Of a stretch of 64,000 nt of DNA, positions 17,036-25,784 are shown in pieces. Origin of the DNA: an uncultured Clostridia bacterium. Lineage in GTDB: Bacteria; Bacillota; Clostridia; Oscillospirales; Acutalibacteraceae. The notes beneath the pieces were generated by a model. That model ran no database searches and was not told the origin of the DNA. It saw only the letters and a program-made list of their open reading frames with translations. A program made the translations under genes and the position numbers. The stretch's first letter is position 1, and every line of letters begins with the position of its first letter. The DNA lies in contig CALWIZ010000002.1 of assembly GCA_944380885.1 (NCBI GenBank), forward strand, positions 62,001-126,000, written 5' to 3'.

Positions 17036-18622
17036 ATGGGCTATGCCTCTTATAAATATCTTCTTATTTTCCTCGGCTCGGTGCTGTTTTTCTACACCGT
17101 TATGCCGCGCAGGTTCAAATGGACGGTACTGCTTGCGGCAAGCTACGGCTTTTACTGGATAAGCAGCGGAAGGCTCGCCGTGTTTCTGATCGCCGCCACG
17201 ACGGCGGTGTATTTAGGCGGAATACTGCTTGACAAAATAGGCGAGACGGCAGCGCTTGGCAAAAAAGGACTTGAAAAAGAGGAAAAAAAGCAGCTTAAAA
17301 GCCTTATTTCCTTCCAGAAAAAAGCGGTTGCCGCCCTTACGCTCTGCATTATATTCGGAATGCTGCTTGTGATTAAGTATTCGGGATTTTTCGCAAACCT
17401 TTTCAACCGCGCCGCGGCGTTTTCGGGTGTTGATGTTTCACTGCCGGTTTTCAGCTTTGTTATGCCTCTGGGAATATCCTATTACACGCTTCAGGCGGCA
17501 GGGTATCTTATAGACGTATACCGCGGCAAATACAGGGCGTCCTACAATTTCGGCAAGGTCGCGCTTTTTCTGTCGTTTTTTCCCCAGATAGTGCAGGGGC
17601 CGATAGGCAGGTTCGACCGTCTTGCCGACCCGCTTTACGAAGGACACCGGTTCAGCTATGAAAATGTAACCGCCGGTCTTCAGCTTATCTGCTGGGGACT
17701 CTTTAAGAAAATGGTGATTGCCGACAGGCTCAATATATTTGTCGCCGATGTATTCGGCAACTATACTGAACGCTCAGGCAGCCTGATACTGGCGGCGGGC
17801 GCGCTTTATACCCTGCAAATATATGCCGAGTTTTCCGCCTGTATGGATATAGTGACCGGCAGCGCGCAGCTTTTCTCGGTTGAGCTTGACAAAAATTTTG
17901 AGCGCCCGTTCTTCTCAAAGAGCGTCAGCGAGTTCTGGCGGCGCTGGCACATAACGCTCGGCGCGTGGCTCAAGGATTATGTTTTCTACCCTCTTTCTTT
18001 CTCACCGGCATTCATGGGGCTCGGCAGATTCACGAAAAAGCATTTCGGAGAGTATGCCGGCTCCATGGTTCCGGCAACTTTGGCACTTTTCTTTACATGG
18101 GTATTAATAGGTTTCTGGCACGGCGCGGGGCTGAGGTTTATCGTTTACGGAATGTATTATTACGCCTTTATGGTCGCAGGGATGTGGCTTGAGCCGCTTA
18201 TCGCAAGGGCGTTTTCGGTATCGCGCATAAAGCGTGACTGTCTGCCGCTTAATATAATAAGAATGTTCAGGACCGCGGCGATAGTTGTCGGCGGAATGAT
18301 GCTGTTCCGCGCCGGATCGGTTACGGAGTGGACCGAGATGATAAGGCGTATATTTACCGATTTCGGCTCGTCTGAATTTATGCAGGCTGTGGTCGGCTGC
18401 GGTATGGATATCCACGATTTTTATATTGTGGGAATAGGCGCCGCGGCGATGCTCGCTGTGAGTATTTTACAGGAAAAGGGAATCAATATACGCGAAAGTG
18501 TTGCAAGGCAGTACCTGCCGGTTCGCTGGGCGGCATATGCGGGACTTATTCTGGCGATAGTTGTGTTCGGCGCTTACGGCACCGGATATGACGCGGTTGA
18601 CTTTATTTACGCGCAGTTTTAG
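17036..18622 (+). CDS. dltB: MBOAT D-alanyl transferase
   Basis: The 528-residue polytopic protein has the MBOAT signatures EFWRRWHITLGAWLKDYVFYPL and the catalytic His in LIGFWHGAGLRF. DltB accepts D-Ala from DltC and passes it across the membrane toward teichoic or lipoteichoic acid. It is longer than typical DltB (about 400 residues). The extra material is mostly a charged insertion near residues 75-100 and additional C-terminal helices, as in AlgI-like members. An AGGAGGG ribosome site lies 11 bases after dltC. Confidence 0.88.
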   Translation: MGYASYKYLLIFLGSVLFFYTVMPRRFKWTVLLAASYGFYWISSGRLAVFLIAATTAVYLGGILLDKIGETAALGKKGLEKEEKKQLKSLISFQKKAVAALTLCIIFGMLLVIKYSGFFANLFNRAAAFSGVDVSLPVFSFVMPLGISYYTLQAAGYLIDVYRGKYRASYNFGKVALFLSFFPQIVQGPIGRFDRLADPLYEGHRFSYENVTAGLQLICWGLFKKMVIADRLNIFVADVFGNYTERSGSLILAAGALYTLQIYAEFSACMDIVTGSAQLFSVELDKNFERPFFSKSVSEFWRRWHITLGAWLKDYVFYPLSFSPAFMGLGRFTKKHFGEYAGSMVPATLALFFTWVLIGFWHGAGLRFIVYGMYYYAFMVAGMWLEPLIARAFSVSRIKRDCLPLNIIRMFRTAAIVVGGMMLFRAGSVTEWTEMIRRIFTDFGSSEFMQAVVGCGMDIHDFYIVGIGAAAMLAVSILQEKGINIRESVARQYLPVRWAAYAGLILAIVVFGAYGTGYDAVDFIYAQF

Positions 18623-18649
18623 GCTTTTATGCTATAAGGAGGGATAAAT

Positions 18650-19618
18650 GTGATAAAAAGAGCTGTGGGAAGACTTGTAAAGGCGGTGAGCTTCTGCTGC
18701 GTCACCGCGATGCTTATATGCCTCTGCTCTTATATGCTGGCGCCAAAGGACAACACGCCCGAGGGCGGAATAATAAATCCCAGCGCGAACGGTTTTTTCT
18801 CAGAGCCCAAAAACTCGGTTGAGATAGCGGTAATAGGAAATTCCGACGCGTACAGCGGATTTTCGCCCATGGAGCTTTGGAAGACCTTCGGCTACACCTC
18901 ATATGTCAGCGCGGAGGGACATCAGTCGCTGGCGCAGAGCTACGCGCAGCTTAAGAAAATGACCGAATGTCACGACATAAAGCTGGTTATCCTTGAGACC
19001 GACGAGTTTTTTGTGAAATCAGGTCTTACCGAGGGAGCGATGAGACTGGCGAACGCCTATGCCGGCTCTGTATTCTCGGTGTTCTGGTACCATGACCGCT
19101 GGAAGACAGTCAAGCCGCGCGAGCTGCTTAAAAAGCCGAACTATACCGCGCACTGCGCCACGAAGGGACAGATGCTGAGCAATGAGATAAACGGCTATAC
19201 CGGCGGGGAATATATGGTTAAAACCGATAAGAGGGAGGAAATACCCCTTTCGACCCTCGTTCCGCTTGAAATGATAGTGAGCCACTGCCGCGAAAACGGA
19301 ATAAAACTGGTGCTTGTCGAAATTCCGTCGCAGACCTCATGGAATTACGAGAGACACAACGCGGTAAACGACTTCGCCGAGAAAAACGGGCTGCCGTTCC
19401 TTGACCTTAATATCGACCGCGAGAGCTTCGGCTTTGACTGGAAAACCGATACAAGAGATAACGGCAATCATCTCAACAGCCTCGGAGCTCGCAAATGCAC
19501 CCGTTATATAGGCGATTACCTTATGAAAAACTATAAGCTCACCGATTACCGCAGAGACCCTGCATACGAGCAGTGGAACAGGGATTACGAGGAATATATG
19601 AAGGCGGTTAAAATATAA
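18650..19618 (+). CDS. dltD: DltD-like extracellular acyl-transfer protein
   Basis: The 322-residue protein has a single N-terminal helix (about 8-28) followed by an extracellular SGNH-like domain: the Ser block VIGNSDAYSGFSP near residue 62 and the C-terminal DNGNHLNSLGARKC block with the catalytic His. DltD moves D-Ala from the transmembrane intermediate to teichoic acid. The start is GTG at 18650 with AGGAGGG upstream; the nearer ATG reads straight into a stop. Last gene of the dlt operon. Sequence similarity to classical DltD is modest and the call leans on context. Confidence 0.85.
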   Translation: MIKRAVGRLVKAVSFCCVTAMLICLCSYMLAPKDNTPEGGIINPSANGFFSEPKNSVEIAVIGNSDAYSGFSPMELWKTFGYTSYVSAEGHQSLAQSYAQLKKMTECHDIKLVILETDEFFVKSGLTEGAMRLANAYAGSVFSVFWYHDRWKTVKPRELLKKPNYTAHCATKGQMLSNEINGYTGGEYMVKTDKREEIPLSTLVPLEMIVSHCRENGIKLVLVEIPSQTSWNYERHNAVNDFAEKNGLPFLDLNIDRESFGFDWKTDTRDNGNHLNSLGARKCTRYIGDYLMKNYKLTDYRRDPAYEQWNRDYEEYMKAVKI

Positions 19619-19634
19619 AGTTGAAATATAAAGA

Positions 19635-19669
19635 AAAGTCCGGCAGATTAAAAGTCTGCCGGACTTTTT
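19635..19669 (+). terminator. Terminator of the dlt operon
   Basis: GTCCGGCAGA pairs perfectly with TCTGCCGGAC, with A and T runs flanking it (TTTTT on the 3' side). Confidence 0.9.
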
Positions 19670-19670
19670 G

Positions 19671-19699
19671 TTGACAATCGGGAGTATTGGGGATAAAAT
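19671..19699 (+). promoter_or_regulatory. SigA-type promoter of rpe
   Basis: A perfect TTGACA (19671-19676), a 17-base spacer and TAAAAT (19694-19699). It begins directly after the preceding terminator. Confidence 0.75.
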
Positions 19700-19735
19700 A
19701 TAAAATGCGTTTTAATGTGTTTGGGAGGCGTCAGA

Positions 19736-20383
19736 ATGGCAGTAAAAATTTCACCGTCGGTGCTTACGGCGGATTTTCTCGAGCTTAAGGAAAATCTGAA
19801 AAAACTTGAGGCGGCGGGGACGGATATGCTCCACCTCGATGTTATGGACGGTATTTTCGTACCTAATATCTCTTTCGGTCTGCCGGTGATACAATCAATA
19901 AAAAAGCATACAAGCCTGCCGCTTGACGTTCACCTTATGATCGACCGTCCGCACCGTTACATAAAGCAGTTCTGCGAGGTGTCGGACTGGCTCGGTTTTC
20001 ATTACGAGGCAGGCAGCGACGTGGCGGAAACCTTAAAGGAAATAAGGAACAACGGCTGCCGCAGCTGCCTTACGATAAAGCCCTGCACACAGCCTGAGGA
20101 AATTTTTCCGTTTCTGCCGCTTTGCGATATGGTGCTTGTCATGTCGGTTGAGCCGGGCTTCGGCGGTCAGAAGTTTATGCCGGAGGCTCTCGGAAAGCTG
20201 GAAGCGCTCAGGGCGGAGGCGGAACGTCAGTCGCTCTCCCTTGAGCTTGAGGTTGACGGCGGAATCAACGCCGAGACTGCGCCGCTCGCTGTAAAGGCGG
20301 GAGCTACGGTGCTTGTGGCGGGAAATTATATTTTCTCGGCCGAGGATATGAAAAAAAGAGCCGAGGAGATAAAAAGTCTCTGA
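19736..20383 (+). CDS. rpe: Ribulose-phosphate 3-epimerase
   Basis: Rpe interconverts D-ribulose 5-phosphate and D-xylulose 5-phosphate in the pentose phosphate pathway. The 215-residue TIM barrel has the metal and catalytic motifs LHLDVMDGIFVPN, DVHLMI, MSVEPGFGGQKF and EVDGGI. GGGAGG before ATG 19736 fixes the start; an in-frame ATG at 19715 lacks a ribosome site. Transcribed alone from a strong promoter. Its stop lies 18 bases from the convergent MecA-like gene. Confidence 0.95.
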   Translation: MAVKISPSVLTADFLELKENLKKLEAAGTDMLHLDVMDGIFVPNISFGLPVIQSIKKHTSLPLDVHLMIDRPHRYIKQFCEVSDWLGFHYEAGSDVAETLKEIRNNGCRSCLTIKPCTQPEEIFPFLPLCDMVLVMSVEPGFGGQKFMPEALGKLEALRAEAERQSLSLELEVDGGINAETAPLAVKAGATVLVAGNYIFSAEDMKKRAEEIKSL

Positions 20384-20401
20384 ATAAGGCTTCACAACGG
20401 T

Positions 20402-20950
20402 TTAGTTCGGGGCTTTGAAAAACGCCGCGCCTATTTTTCCTATGGCGTCGGGAGCGGCAAGGAGCTTTAAATGCTCGTCGGTGTATTCCGCCTGCGCTTC
20501 ACCGCCGCCGACAGCCGTGCAGAACTCGTTCATAAAGAAAAAGTCGGATTTTTCGGGGCATAACAGCACGAGCCGGTAGCCCTCCGGCTTTTTATACAGC
20601 CGGCTTTTTATCCCCACACGTTTACGGGAATAAAGCCGCAGTATCCCTTTTATCATGGCTTCGGAGCTGTCAAAATCGAATATTACTGCGCTTGCCGGGC
20701 TTTTTCTTATTTTGCCGGCGGCGGTCACGGTAATAACGCATCCGGAGTTTTCCCTTGCACGTACCTCTACGATCAGGTCGCCGGTGGCGTCTCCGTAATC
20801 GGGCAGGCTTTCTTCGAGTATCAGCGCAAGGGTCATTCTTACCTCTCCGGTAACTTCACGCAGATTTGAGTATTCACCGAAAAAGGAGCGCACCTCACTG
20901 TCGGTCAGGGTTATTCTGGCTTTTCTGCCGCCGAGCCTGTATACCGTCAT
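20402..20950 (-). CDS. mecA: MecA-like Clp adaptor protein
   Basis: This 182-residue protein resembles MecA adaptors, which deliver substrates to ClpCP. The N-terminal part has the pattern ARITLTDSEVRSFFGEY. The C-terminal domain has VIFDFDSSEAMIKGILRLY, SRLYKKPEGYRLVLLCP, NEFC and EYTDEHLKLLAAPDAIGKIG, matching the fold of the ClpC-binding half. A GGAGG ribosome site lies 7 bases before the ATG. It is somewhat shorter than B. subtilis MecA (218 residues). Single-gene unit; substrates unknown. Confidence 0.75.
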   Translation of the reverse strand: MTVYRLGGRKARITLTDSEVRSFFGEYSNLREVTGEVRMTLALILEESLPDYGDATGDLIVEVRARENSGCVITVTAAGKIRKSPASAVIFDFDSSEAMIKGILRLYSRKRVGIKSRLYKKPEGYRLVLLCPEKSDFFFMNEFCTAVGGGEAQAEYTDEHLKLLAAPDAIGKIGAAFFKAPN

Positions 20951-21035
20951 CTGGTTTCCTCCGCAAATAAATAGTGATTAAAAACCTCCGTTTACGGGCA
21001 GAATATGGATATGTAAAGAACGGAGGTAAAAAAAG

Positions 21036-21149
21036 ATGAAAATTTCTGACAGCGCGAAAGCGGCGTTCTTTAAAGCAATGCTCTATACGGCGGCTGCAAT
21101 AGTGCTGCTTGTGATAGGATATTTTTCTGCCGGATATTTTTTCGGCTGA
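21036..21149 (+). CDS. 37-residue single-pass membrane peptide
   Basis: A short gene with a perfect CGGAGGT ribosome site. The protein starts MKISDSAKAAFFKAML, has one helix from about residue 16 to 36 and ends FFG. The phosphohexomutase follows 16 bases later, so the two are probably co-transcribed. No family recognised. The site strength and coding-like hydrophobic pattern support it being real. Confidence 0.55.
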   Translation: MKISDSAKAAFFKAMLYTAAAIVLLVIGYFSAGYFFG

Positions 21150-21165
21150 GACAGGAGAATAAAAA

Positions 21166-22647
21166 ATGAGTTACAGTGTTTTGAAAAGCGGAACGGACAT
21201 AAGGGGAGTAGCGAGCCCTCTGGGCGGCAAAGAAGTAAATCTCACGCCCGAAGCGGTGTACGATATAACCGCCGCGTTTGTGGTATGGTACATAAATAAG
21301 TACGAAAAGGACCCGTCTGACCTGCGTGTCTCGGTGGGACACGATTCGAGGATAACGGGTGAGGCGATAGCCGGGAAGGTCAAAGCCGCTCTTACTGACG
21401 CGGGAATAACGGTGCTTGACTGCCAACTTGCCTCAACGCCGGCGATGTTTATGACAACGGTTGATCTGAAGGCTGACGCCGCCGTACAGATAACAGCGAG
21501 CCACCACCCGTTTGACCGCAACGGCCTTAAATTTTTCACACCCGAGGGCGGACTTGACTCGCCGGATATTTCCGAAATCACCGCACTCGCGGATAACGGC
21601 GAATCGGTGGTAAGCGACCGGAAAGGCGAAATTATACCGACCGACTATATGACCTTGTACGCCGCGAGGCTCAGAAAGCTGATATGCGATTCGGTTGGGA
21701 AAACCGAAGAGGAGCAGCCGCTTAAAGGGTATAAAATTATTGTGGACGCCGGAAACGGCGCAGGCGGATTTTATGCCGGAGAGGTTTTGGCAAGACTCGG
21801 GGCGGACACCACGGGCAGCCAATTTTTAGAGCCTGACGGTATGTTCCCGAACCATATTCCAAACCCGGAAAACGAGGAAGCGATGAAGAGCATATGCTCG
21901 GCGGTGAAGAAAAACGGCGCCGATCTCGGAATTATTTTTGATACCGACGTTGACCGTGCCGGCTGCGTCGGAGCCGACGGTGAGGAAATCAACCGCAACC
22001 GCCTTATAGCTCTGGCGGCATATATGGTGTCGCAGGGGAAAAAGGGCGTTACCGTTGTTACAGACTCAGTCACGAGCGACGGGCTTAAAGAGTATATAGA
22101 AAACACATTGGGCGGCGTGCATTACCGTTACCGCAGAGGATACAAGAACGTAATAAACAAAGCGCAGGAGCTTTGCCGCAAGGGAATAGACTGCCCGCTT
22201 GCCATTGAGACATCGGGTCACGCGGCATTAAGGGAAAACTACTTCCTTGACGACGGCGCATATCTTGTTACAAAAATAGTGATTGAGCTCGCGCGCGGAA
22301 ACGATATAGAAAAAATACTCGCTCCGCTTAAAATGCCGGCGGAGGAGTGCGAAATACGCTTCAATATACTTGTTCCCGATTTCAAGGAGTACGGCGAAAG
22401 GGTAATAAAGGAGCTTGAGGCCTATGCCGCACTGAAGCCGGAGTATAAAATTGCCGATGATAACCGCGAGGGCATAAGAGTTTCCACACCTGACGGATTT
22501 TTCCTTTTGAGACTCAGCGTGCACGACCCGGTAATGCCTATGAATTTTGAAAGCAATGTAAAAGGCGGCATAAAGCGGGATATGGAAGATTTAAAGGAAT
22601 TTTTCAGCCGTTTTGACGGGCTCGATACAAGCCCTCTTAAGGTATAA
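21166..22647 (+). CDS. Phosphomannomutase/phosphoglucomutase family enzyme
   Basis: This alpha-D-phosphohexomutase of 493 residues interconverts hexose 1- and 6-phosphates, supplying sugar nucleotides for the wall. It has the phosphoserine loop ITASHHPFDRNG near residue 112, the metal-binding loop FDTDVDRAG, the sugar-binding loop IETSGHAALRENYFLDDGA and a phosphate-binding C-terminus RLSVHDPVMPMNFES. The last replaces the usual RPSGTEP and is typical of a clostridial subfamily. Whether glucose or mannose phosphate is preferred cannot be told. Ends at a strong hairpin shared with the convergent gene. Confidence 0.92.
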   Translation: MSYSVLKSGTDIRGVASPLGGKEVNLTPEAVYDITAAFVVWYINKYEKDPSDLRVSVGHDSRITGEAIAGKVKAALTDAGITVLDCQLASTPAMFMTTVDLKADAAVQITASHHPFDRNGLKFFTPEGGLDSPDISEITALADNGESVVSDRKGEIIPTDYMTLYAARLRKLICDSVGKTEEEQPLKGYKIIVDAGNGAGGFYAGEVLARLGADTTGSQFLEPDGMFPNHIPNPENEEAMKSICSAVKKNGADLGIIFDTDVDRAGCVGADGEEINRNRLIALAAYMVSQGKKGVTVVTDSVTSDGLKEYIENTLGGVHYRYRRGYKNVINKAQELCRKGIDCPLAIETSGHAALRENYFLDDGAYLVTKIVIELARGNDIEKILAPLKMPAEECEIRFNILVPDFKEYGERVIKELEAYAALKPEYKIADDNREGIRVSTPDGFFLLRLSVHDPVMPMNFESNVKGGIKRDMEDLKEFFSRFDGLDTSPLKV

Positions 22648-22660
22648 TATTTCCGCGCTT

Positions 22661-22699
22661 ACGGCGGGAGCTGAACTTTAGTCCGGCTCCCGCCGTTTC
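22661..22699. terminator. Hairpin between convergent genes
   Basis: ACGGCGGGAGC and GCTCCCGCCGT form a perfect 11-pair stem over a 14-base loop. T runs are short on both sides, so efficiency is uncertain, but its position after two converging stops suggests a bidirectional terminator. Confidence 0.65.
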
Positions 22700-22703
22700 A
22701 GTG

Positions 22704-23528
22704 TCAGTCGGTATCCCGGCAGCCGCAGCCGCAGCCGTCGCTGATATCGCAGGGACGGGGCGGGAAGAAGTCGTCGGTCGGAAACTTGATTTTCCTGAAC
22801 GCCTCGCAGGGCTGGTCAGTAGAGCAGTCGCACTGCTTTTCCGGAATGCAGAAATCGTATACGGGTATAAGCATCTGCACGTTTCTTATCAGCTGAACTA
22901 TTGTGAACAGCCCGAGAGTAACGTAAACGGTAGGGTCTCCGCTCTTAAGGTTGGTCATTACGTTGCCGCCTATACATTCGCTGATGCTCTTGGGTATGCA
23001 GCGCATATTCTCGTAGCAGTCGTGTATTTCGCCGATTCTCGCAGAGAGCGGTACCGGGTCAACCGCCTGAACCACGCATTTCGGCATATTGGAGCTTCTG
23101 CGGGTCAGGGTGTCGCAGTCTATGCTGTCGGCGGTTTTGCTTGAGAATATCTTTACGTTTCCGTCGCTTCCGTAGAGTATCACCTTTTTAGAGAATGAGG
23201 ATATTCCCTTGATAGTCTGGGGACAGGAATGGGGAGCGGTAAAGAGGTCGAACTGCAAAAGGAAGAAGAAGGTAAGGTCACAGGAATAAAATCCCTTGTT
23301 GAAGTTTACCGGCTCAACGTCGATGAAAACATTAAGTACCTCTGCCGAGCGCAGACGGATGCTGATTGCTCCTGAGAGCAGCGCCTGGTCTTCGGGAAGG
23401 AAGAAACAGCGCAGGTCTTCAAGACAGTCACGGTCACAGCAGGAATCGTAAACTCTTCCTGCGTCAACGCATACGGCTTCCTTGAACTCGGCGTTTTCGG
23501 GCGGGCAGCCGTTTTTTAATTCTGCCAT
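22704..23528 (-). CDS. Conserved Cys-rich clostridial protein of unknown function
   Basis: The 274-residue protein has no signal peptide or membrane helix. It is Cys-rich at the start (VYDSCCDRDCLEDLRCFF) and end (CDISDGCGCGC), with a beta-rich middle containing VFIDVEPVNFNKGFYSCDLTFFF and VILYGSDGNVKIFSS. I recognise this as a protein common in spore-forming clostridia but know no function. Cys-rich ends are frequent in spore-coat proteins, which is only a hint. Start: AGGAGG precedes ATG 23528; a 38-residue upstream extension lacks any ribosome site and is not believed. Confidence 0.8.
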   Translation of the reverse strand: MAELKNGCPPENAEFKEAVCVDAGRVYDSCCDRDCLEDLRCFFLPEDQALLSGAISIRLRSAEVLNVFIDVEPVNFNKGFYSCDLTFFFLLQFDLFTAPHSCPQTIKGISSFSKKVILYGSDGNVKIFSSKTADSIDCDTLTRRSSNMPKCVVQAVDPVPLSARIGEIHDCYENMRCIPKSISECIGGNVMTNLKSGDPTVYVTLGLFTIVQLIRNVQMLIPVYDFCIPEKQCDCSTDQPCEAFRKIKFPTDDFFPPRPCDISDGCGCGCRDTD

Positions 23529-23610
23529 AATGTAGCCTCCTGTAAATTTATTGAAGATACAAACTTCAATAACATAATATGCCCATGTACCGGATAGGTG
23601 AAAAAAATCG

Positions 23611-23663
23611 TTTATATAAAAAAATAAAGGCAAAAATTCCACGGTTACGGAATTTTTGCCTTT
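23611..23663 (-). terminator. Terminator of the AI-2E family gene
   Basis: A 15-pair perfect stem (AAAGGCAAAAATTCC against GGAATTTTTGCCTTT, 8-base loop). Read on the minus strand it is followed by ATTTTTTTATA. Confidence 0.85.
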
Positions 23664-23710
23664 TGCAATTTGAAAACAGAATTTTTACACTTTGTCCTTT
23701 TTTATTAAAA

Positions 23711-24955
23711 TCAGGTTTTTTTGTTTCCGGAAGAGTTTTTCTGCCTTCCTGTCTCAGCAGACGGCTTTTTTTCCACGGAAGGCTCCTGCGCAGACGCCTC
23801 CGCCGAGGCTTCGGCCGGATGCCTTGCGGGCGAGCGGGCGGCTATCGCTTCCTTTAAAAGCACAAAAATCACGGCGCAGGTCGGAACCGCCATCAGCGCG
23901 CCGAGTATGCCGCCGATATTACCGCCGACAAGTACGGCGCAGACCACTATTACGCCCGGAAGCCCCACCGATTTGCCGACAACCTTCGGGTAAATGAGCG
24001 AACCCTCTATCTGCTGAATCACTACAAAGAAAACTATGAACAGCAGAGCTTTTATCGGGTTTGTCATGAGAATTAAAAGAAACCCGATTATCACGCCTAT
24101 CGTGGCGCCGACTATCGGCACAAGCGAGGTGATACATATGAGTATGGAGATGACCGGAGCGTTCGGAAAACGGAAAACCGACATTCCTATATAGAAAAGC
24201 AGCCCGAGTATCACCGATTCGGTGAGCTGTCCCCCTATAAACTTTGAGAAAGAGTCATACGCCTGCTCGGCAACATGATATATCTTTTCCGCCGCTTTTT
24301 TGGGTATGAAAGCGTCAATGCACCGGACGGTAAAGCTGCCTATACGCTCTTTCTGTGCGAGAATATAAACAGATATAAGTATGCTGAAAACAGTGTTGTA
24401 AACACCGGATGCCAGTGAAGTCGTAATCGTTACCGCGCTGCCGAATATCGCTTCGGAATATCCCATTATATAGTCCTTGAGCTTTTCGCCGGCTGCCGCC
24501 CAGTCTATTTCAATATTAGGCACATAATGCTGTGACAGATTGAATTTTTCAAGCATATCCTCAATCCATATGCGCGCGTCGTTGGCGAAAGAGGGCAGCT
24601 TTTCCGCGAGCAGCAGAAATGTTTCGGATATATCCGGCAGAATCACCCATATGAGCACGGACAGCACGCCGAGTGCTATGAGATAGGTGAGCAGTATGCA
24701 GAGAGGACGCTTTGCCTTGCGGACAAAAGTGTACCTGCACCGACCCATAAATCCGAAAACCCGTCTTTCCAGCGCGGACATAAGGACGTTAAGCACAAAC
24801 GCTATGCACAGCGCCGCTATAACGGGACGGAAAAATCCGAGAATTACGCCGAGCCGTACAAAAATATATTCAATATTCTGTACCGCTGTGAAAAATACCG
24901 AGCCGATAAAAATAATCAGCAGTATCTTTTTTATATTTTTTGAGTTAAGCTCCAT
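23711..24955 (-). CDS. AI-2E family transporter (YtvI/PerM-like)
   Basis: This 414-residue polytopic protein has about eight helices and the family motifs near its C-terminal half (FIGGQLTESVILGLLFYIGM, PIVGATIGVIIGFLLIL, QQIEGSLIYPKVVGKSVGLPG). Members include AI-2 exporters, sodium/proton antiporters and sporulation protein YtvI. The last 45 residues form an Ala/Glu/Ser-rich hydrophilic tail, an unusual extension. GGAGA lies 6 bases before the ATG. Single-gene unit with a dyad-containing promoter. The substrate is not predictable. Confidence 0.88.
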   Translation of the reverse strand: MELNSKNIKKILLIIFIGSVFFTAVQNIEYIFVRLGVILGFFRPVIAALCIAFVLNVLMSALERRVFGFMGRCRYTFVRKAKRPLCILLTYLIALGVLSVLIWVILPDISETFLLLAEKLPSFANDARIWIEDMLEKFNLSQHYVPNIEIDWAAAGEKLKDYIMGYSEAIFGSAVTITTSLASGVYNTVFSILISVYILAQKERIGSFTVRCIDAFIPKKAAEKIYHVAEQAYDSFSKFIGGQLTESVILGLLFYIGMSVFRFPNAPVISILICITSLVPIVGATIGVIIGFLLILMTNPIKALLFIVFFVVIQQIEGSLIYPKVVGKSVGLPGVIVVCAVLVGGNIGGILGALMAVPTCAVIFVLLKEAIAARSPARHPAEASAEASAQEPSVEKKPSAETGRQKNSSGNKKT

Positions 24956-24986
24956 ATATTTCTCCGATTTTACTGTATTTTATATA

Positions 24987-25015
24987 ATTATATCCTTTTT
25001 TACACGCCGTGTAAA
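24987..25015 (-). promoter_or_regulatory. Promoter with overlapping operator-like dyad (AI-2E gene)
   Basis: On the minus strand: TTTACA (25015-25010), 17 bases and TATAAT (24992-24987). The -35 is embedded in a perfect dyad TTTACAC-GGC-GTGTAAA (24999-25015), so a bound repressor would block the promoter. The regulator is unknown. Confidence 0.6.
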
Positions 25016-25050
25016 GAGAAAAAAAGCGGCGGCCGCAAAAAGGCAGCCGC
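25016..25050 (-). terminator. Terminator of the ECF/DUF4430 operon
   Basis: On the minus strand GCGGCTGCC pairs with GGCCGCCGC (one mismatch) and is followed by a run of seven T. Confidence 0.8.
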
Positions 25051-25061
25051 AATACAAAAAA

Positions 25062-25784
25062 TCAGGCAAAAAGACCGTATTTTGTCTTAACCCGGCATAA
25101 AATTTTCAGTATGGGCTTTGCGCCGATGAGGAGAAAGAAAAAGGTCGCCGCCGCGTGTACCAGATCCATAGGCAGCCCCGCGGCATATGCCGCAAAAAGC
25201 GACTGCGGCGTTATTTTTCCTGCGGCTATGAGCAGCGAACCGGGGTTTACTATTCCGCCGTATATAAGAAGCGTCGCCGCCGCTCCGTACAGCGCGGGTA
25301 TCACCGCAAGCGTGCGGCGCGGCACATAGTCACGCTTTAATATCAGACCGGATATCAGACCCGTAAGCCCCAGCGCAAACATCTGCCACGGCGTCCACGG
25401 GCCCTGGCCGAAATAAAAATTCGAGACAAAGGCGGTAACAGCTCCGGTCAGAAAGCCGGTCTGCCCTCCGAAGGCTATGCCGGAGAGTATGACAACGGCG
25501 GTCATCGGCTTGAACTGCGGCAGCCAGAAAAACGCCAGCCTTCCGCCTATCGCCACCGCGCACATCACCGCTATAATGACAAGCTCACGCGGCTGCGGCT
25601 TCCTGCTCTCAAACGCCGCGAAAAAGGGCAGCATAAGATAAAGTATTATAAGCAGGCTTATTATGTAATATTTCCTGTCACCCGGGAAAAACTGTCCCGC
25701 CGCTATCGTGAGCGGAATGAGCAGAACCGCCGCGGCCGTGCTTATTACCGCGCCGCGGCTGTGTTTTCTTTTTGTTTCCTGCAA
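25062..25784 (-). CDS. ECF transporter substrate-binding (S) component
   Basis: The 240-residue membrane protein has about seven helices. The ECF-S pattern is clear: CAVAIGGRLAFFWLPQFKPMTAVVILSGIAFGGQTGFLTGAVTAFVSN followed by FGQGPWTPWQMFA. It captures a vitamin and works with the T and A subunits encoded upstream. The start is TTG with AGGTGG upstream, overlapping the end of the ATPase gene. The DUF4430 lipoprotein at the head of the operon and the nearby corrinoid genes suggest cobalamin or another corrinoid as ligand; this is inference. Confidence 0.85.
   Translation of the reverse strand: MQETKRKHSRGAVISTAAAVLLIPLTIAAGQFFPGDRKYYIISLLIILYLMLPFFAAFESRKPQPRELVIIAVMCAVAIGGRLAFFWLPQFKPMTAVVILSGIAFGGQTGFLTGAVTAFVSNFYFGQGPWTPWQMFALGLTGLISGLILKRDYVPRRTLAVIPALYGAAATLLIYGGIVNPGSLLIAAGKITPQSLFAAYAAGLPMDLVHAAATFFFLLIGAKPILKILCRVKTKYGLFA

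Noticed and set aside
22701..23144. Plus-strand frame of 147 codons opposite the Cys-rich gene
   Set aside because: It begins inside the 3' part of a well-supported minus-strand gene, right after a terminator, and shows no family resemblance or ribosome site.
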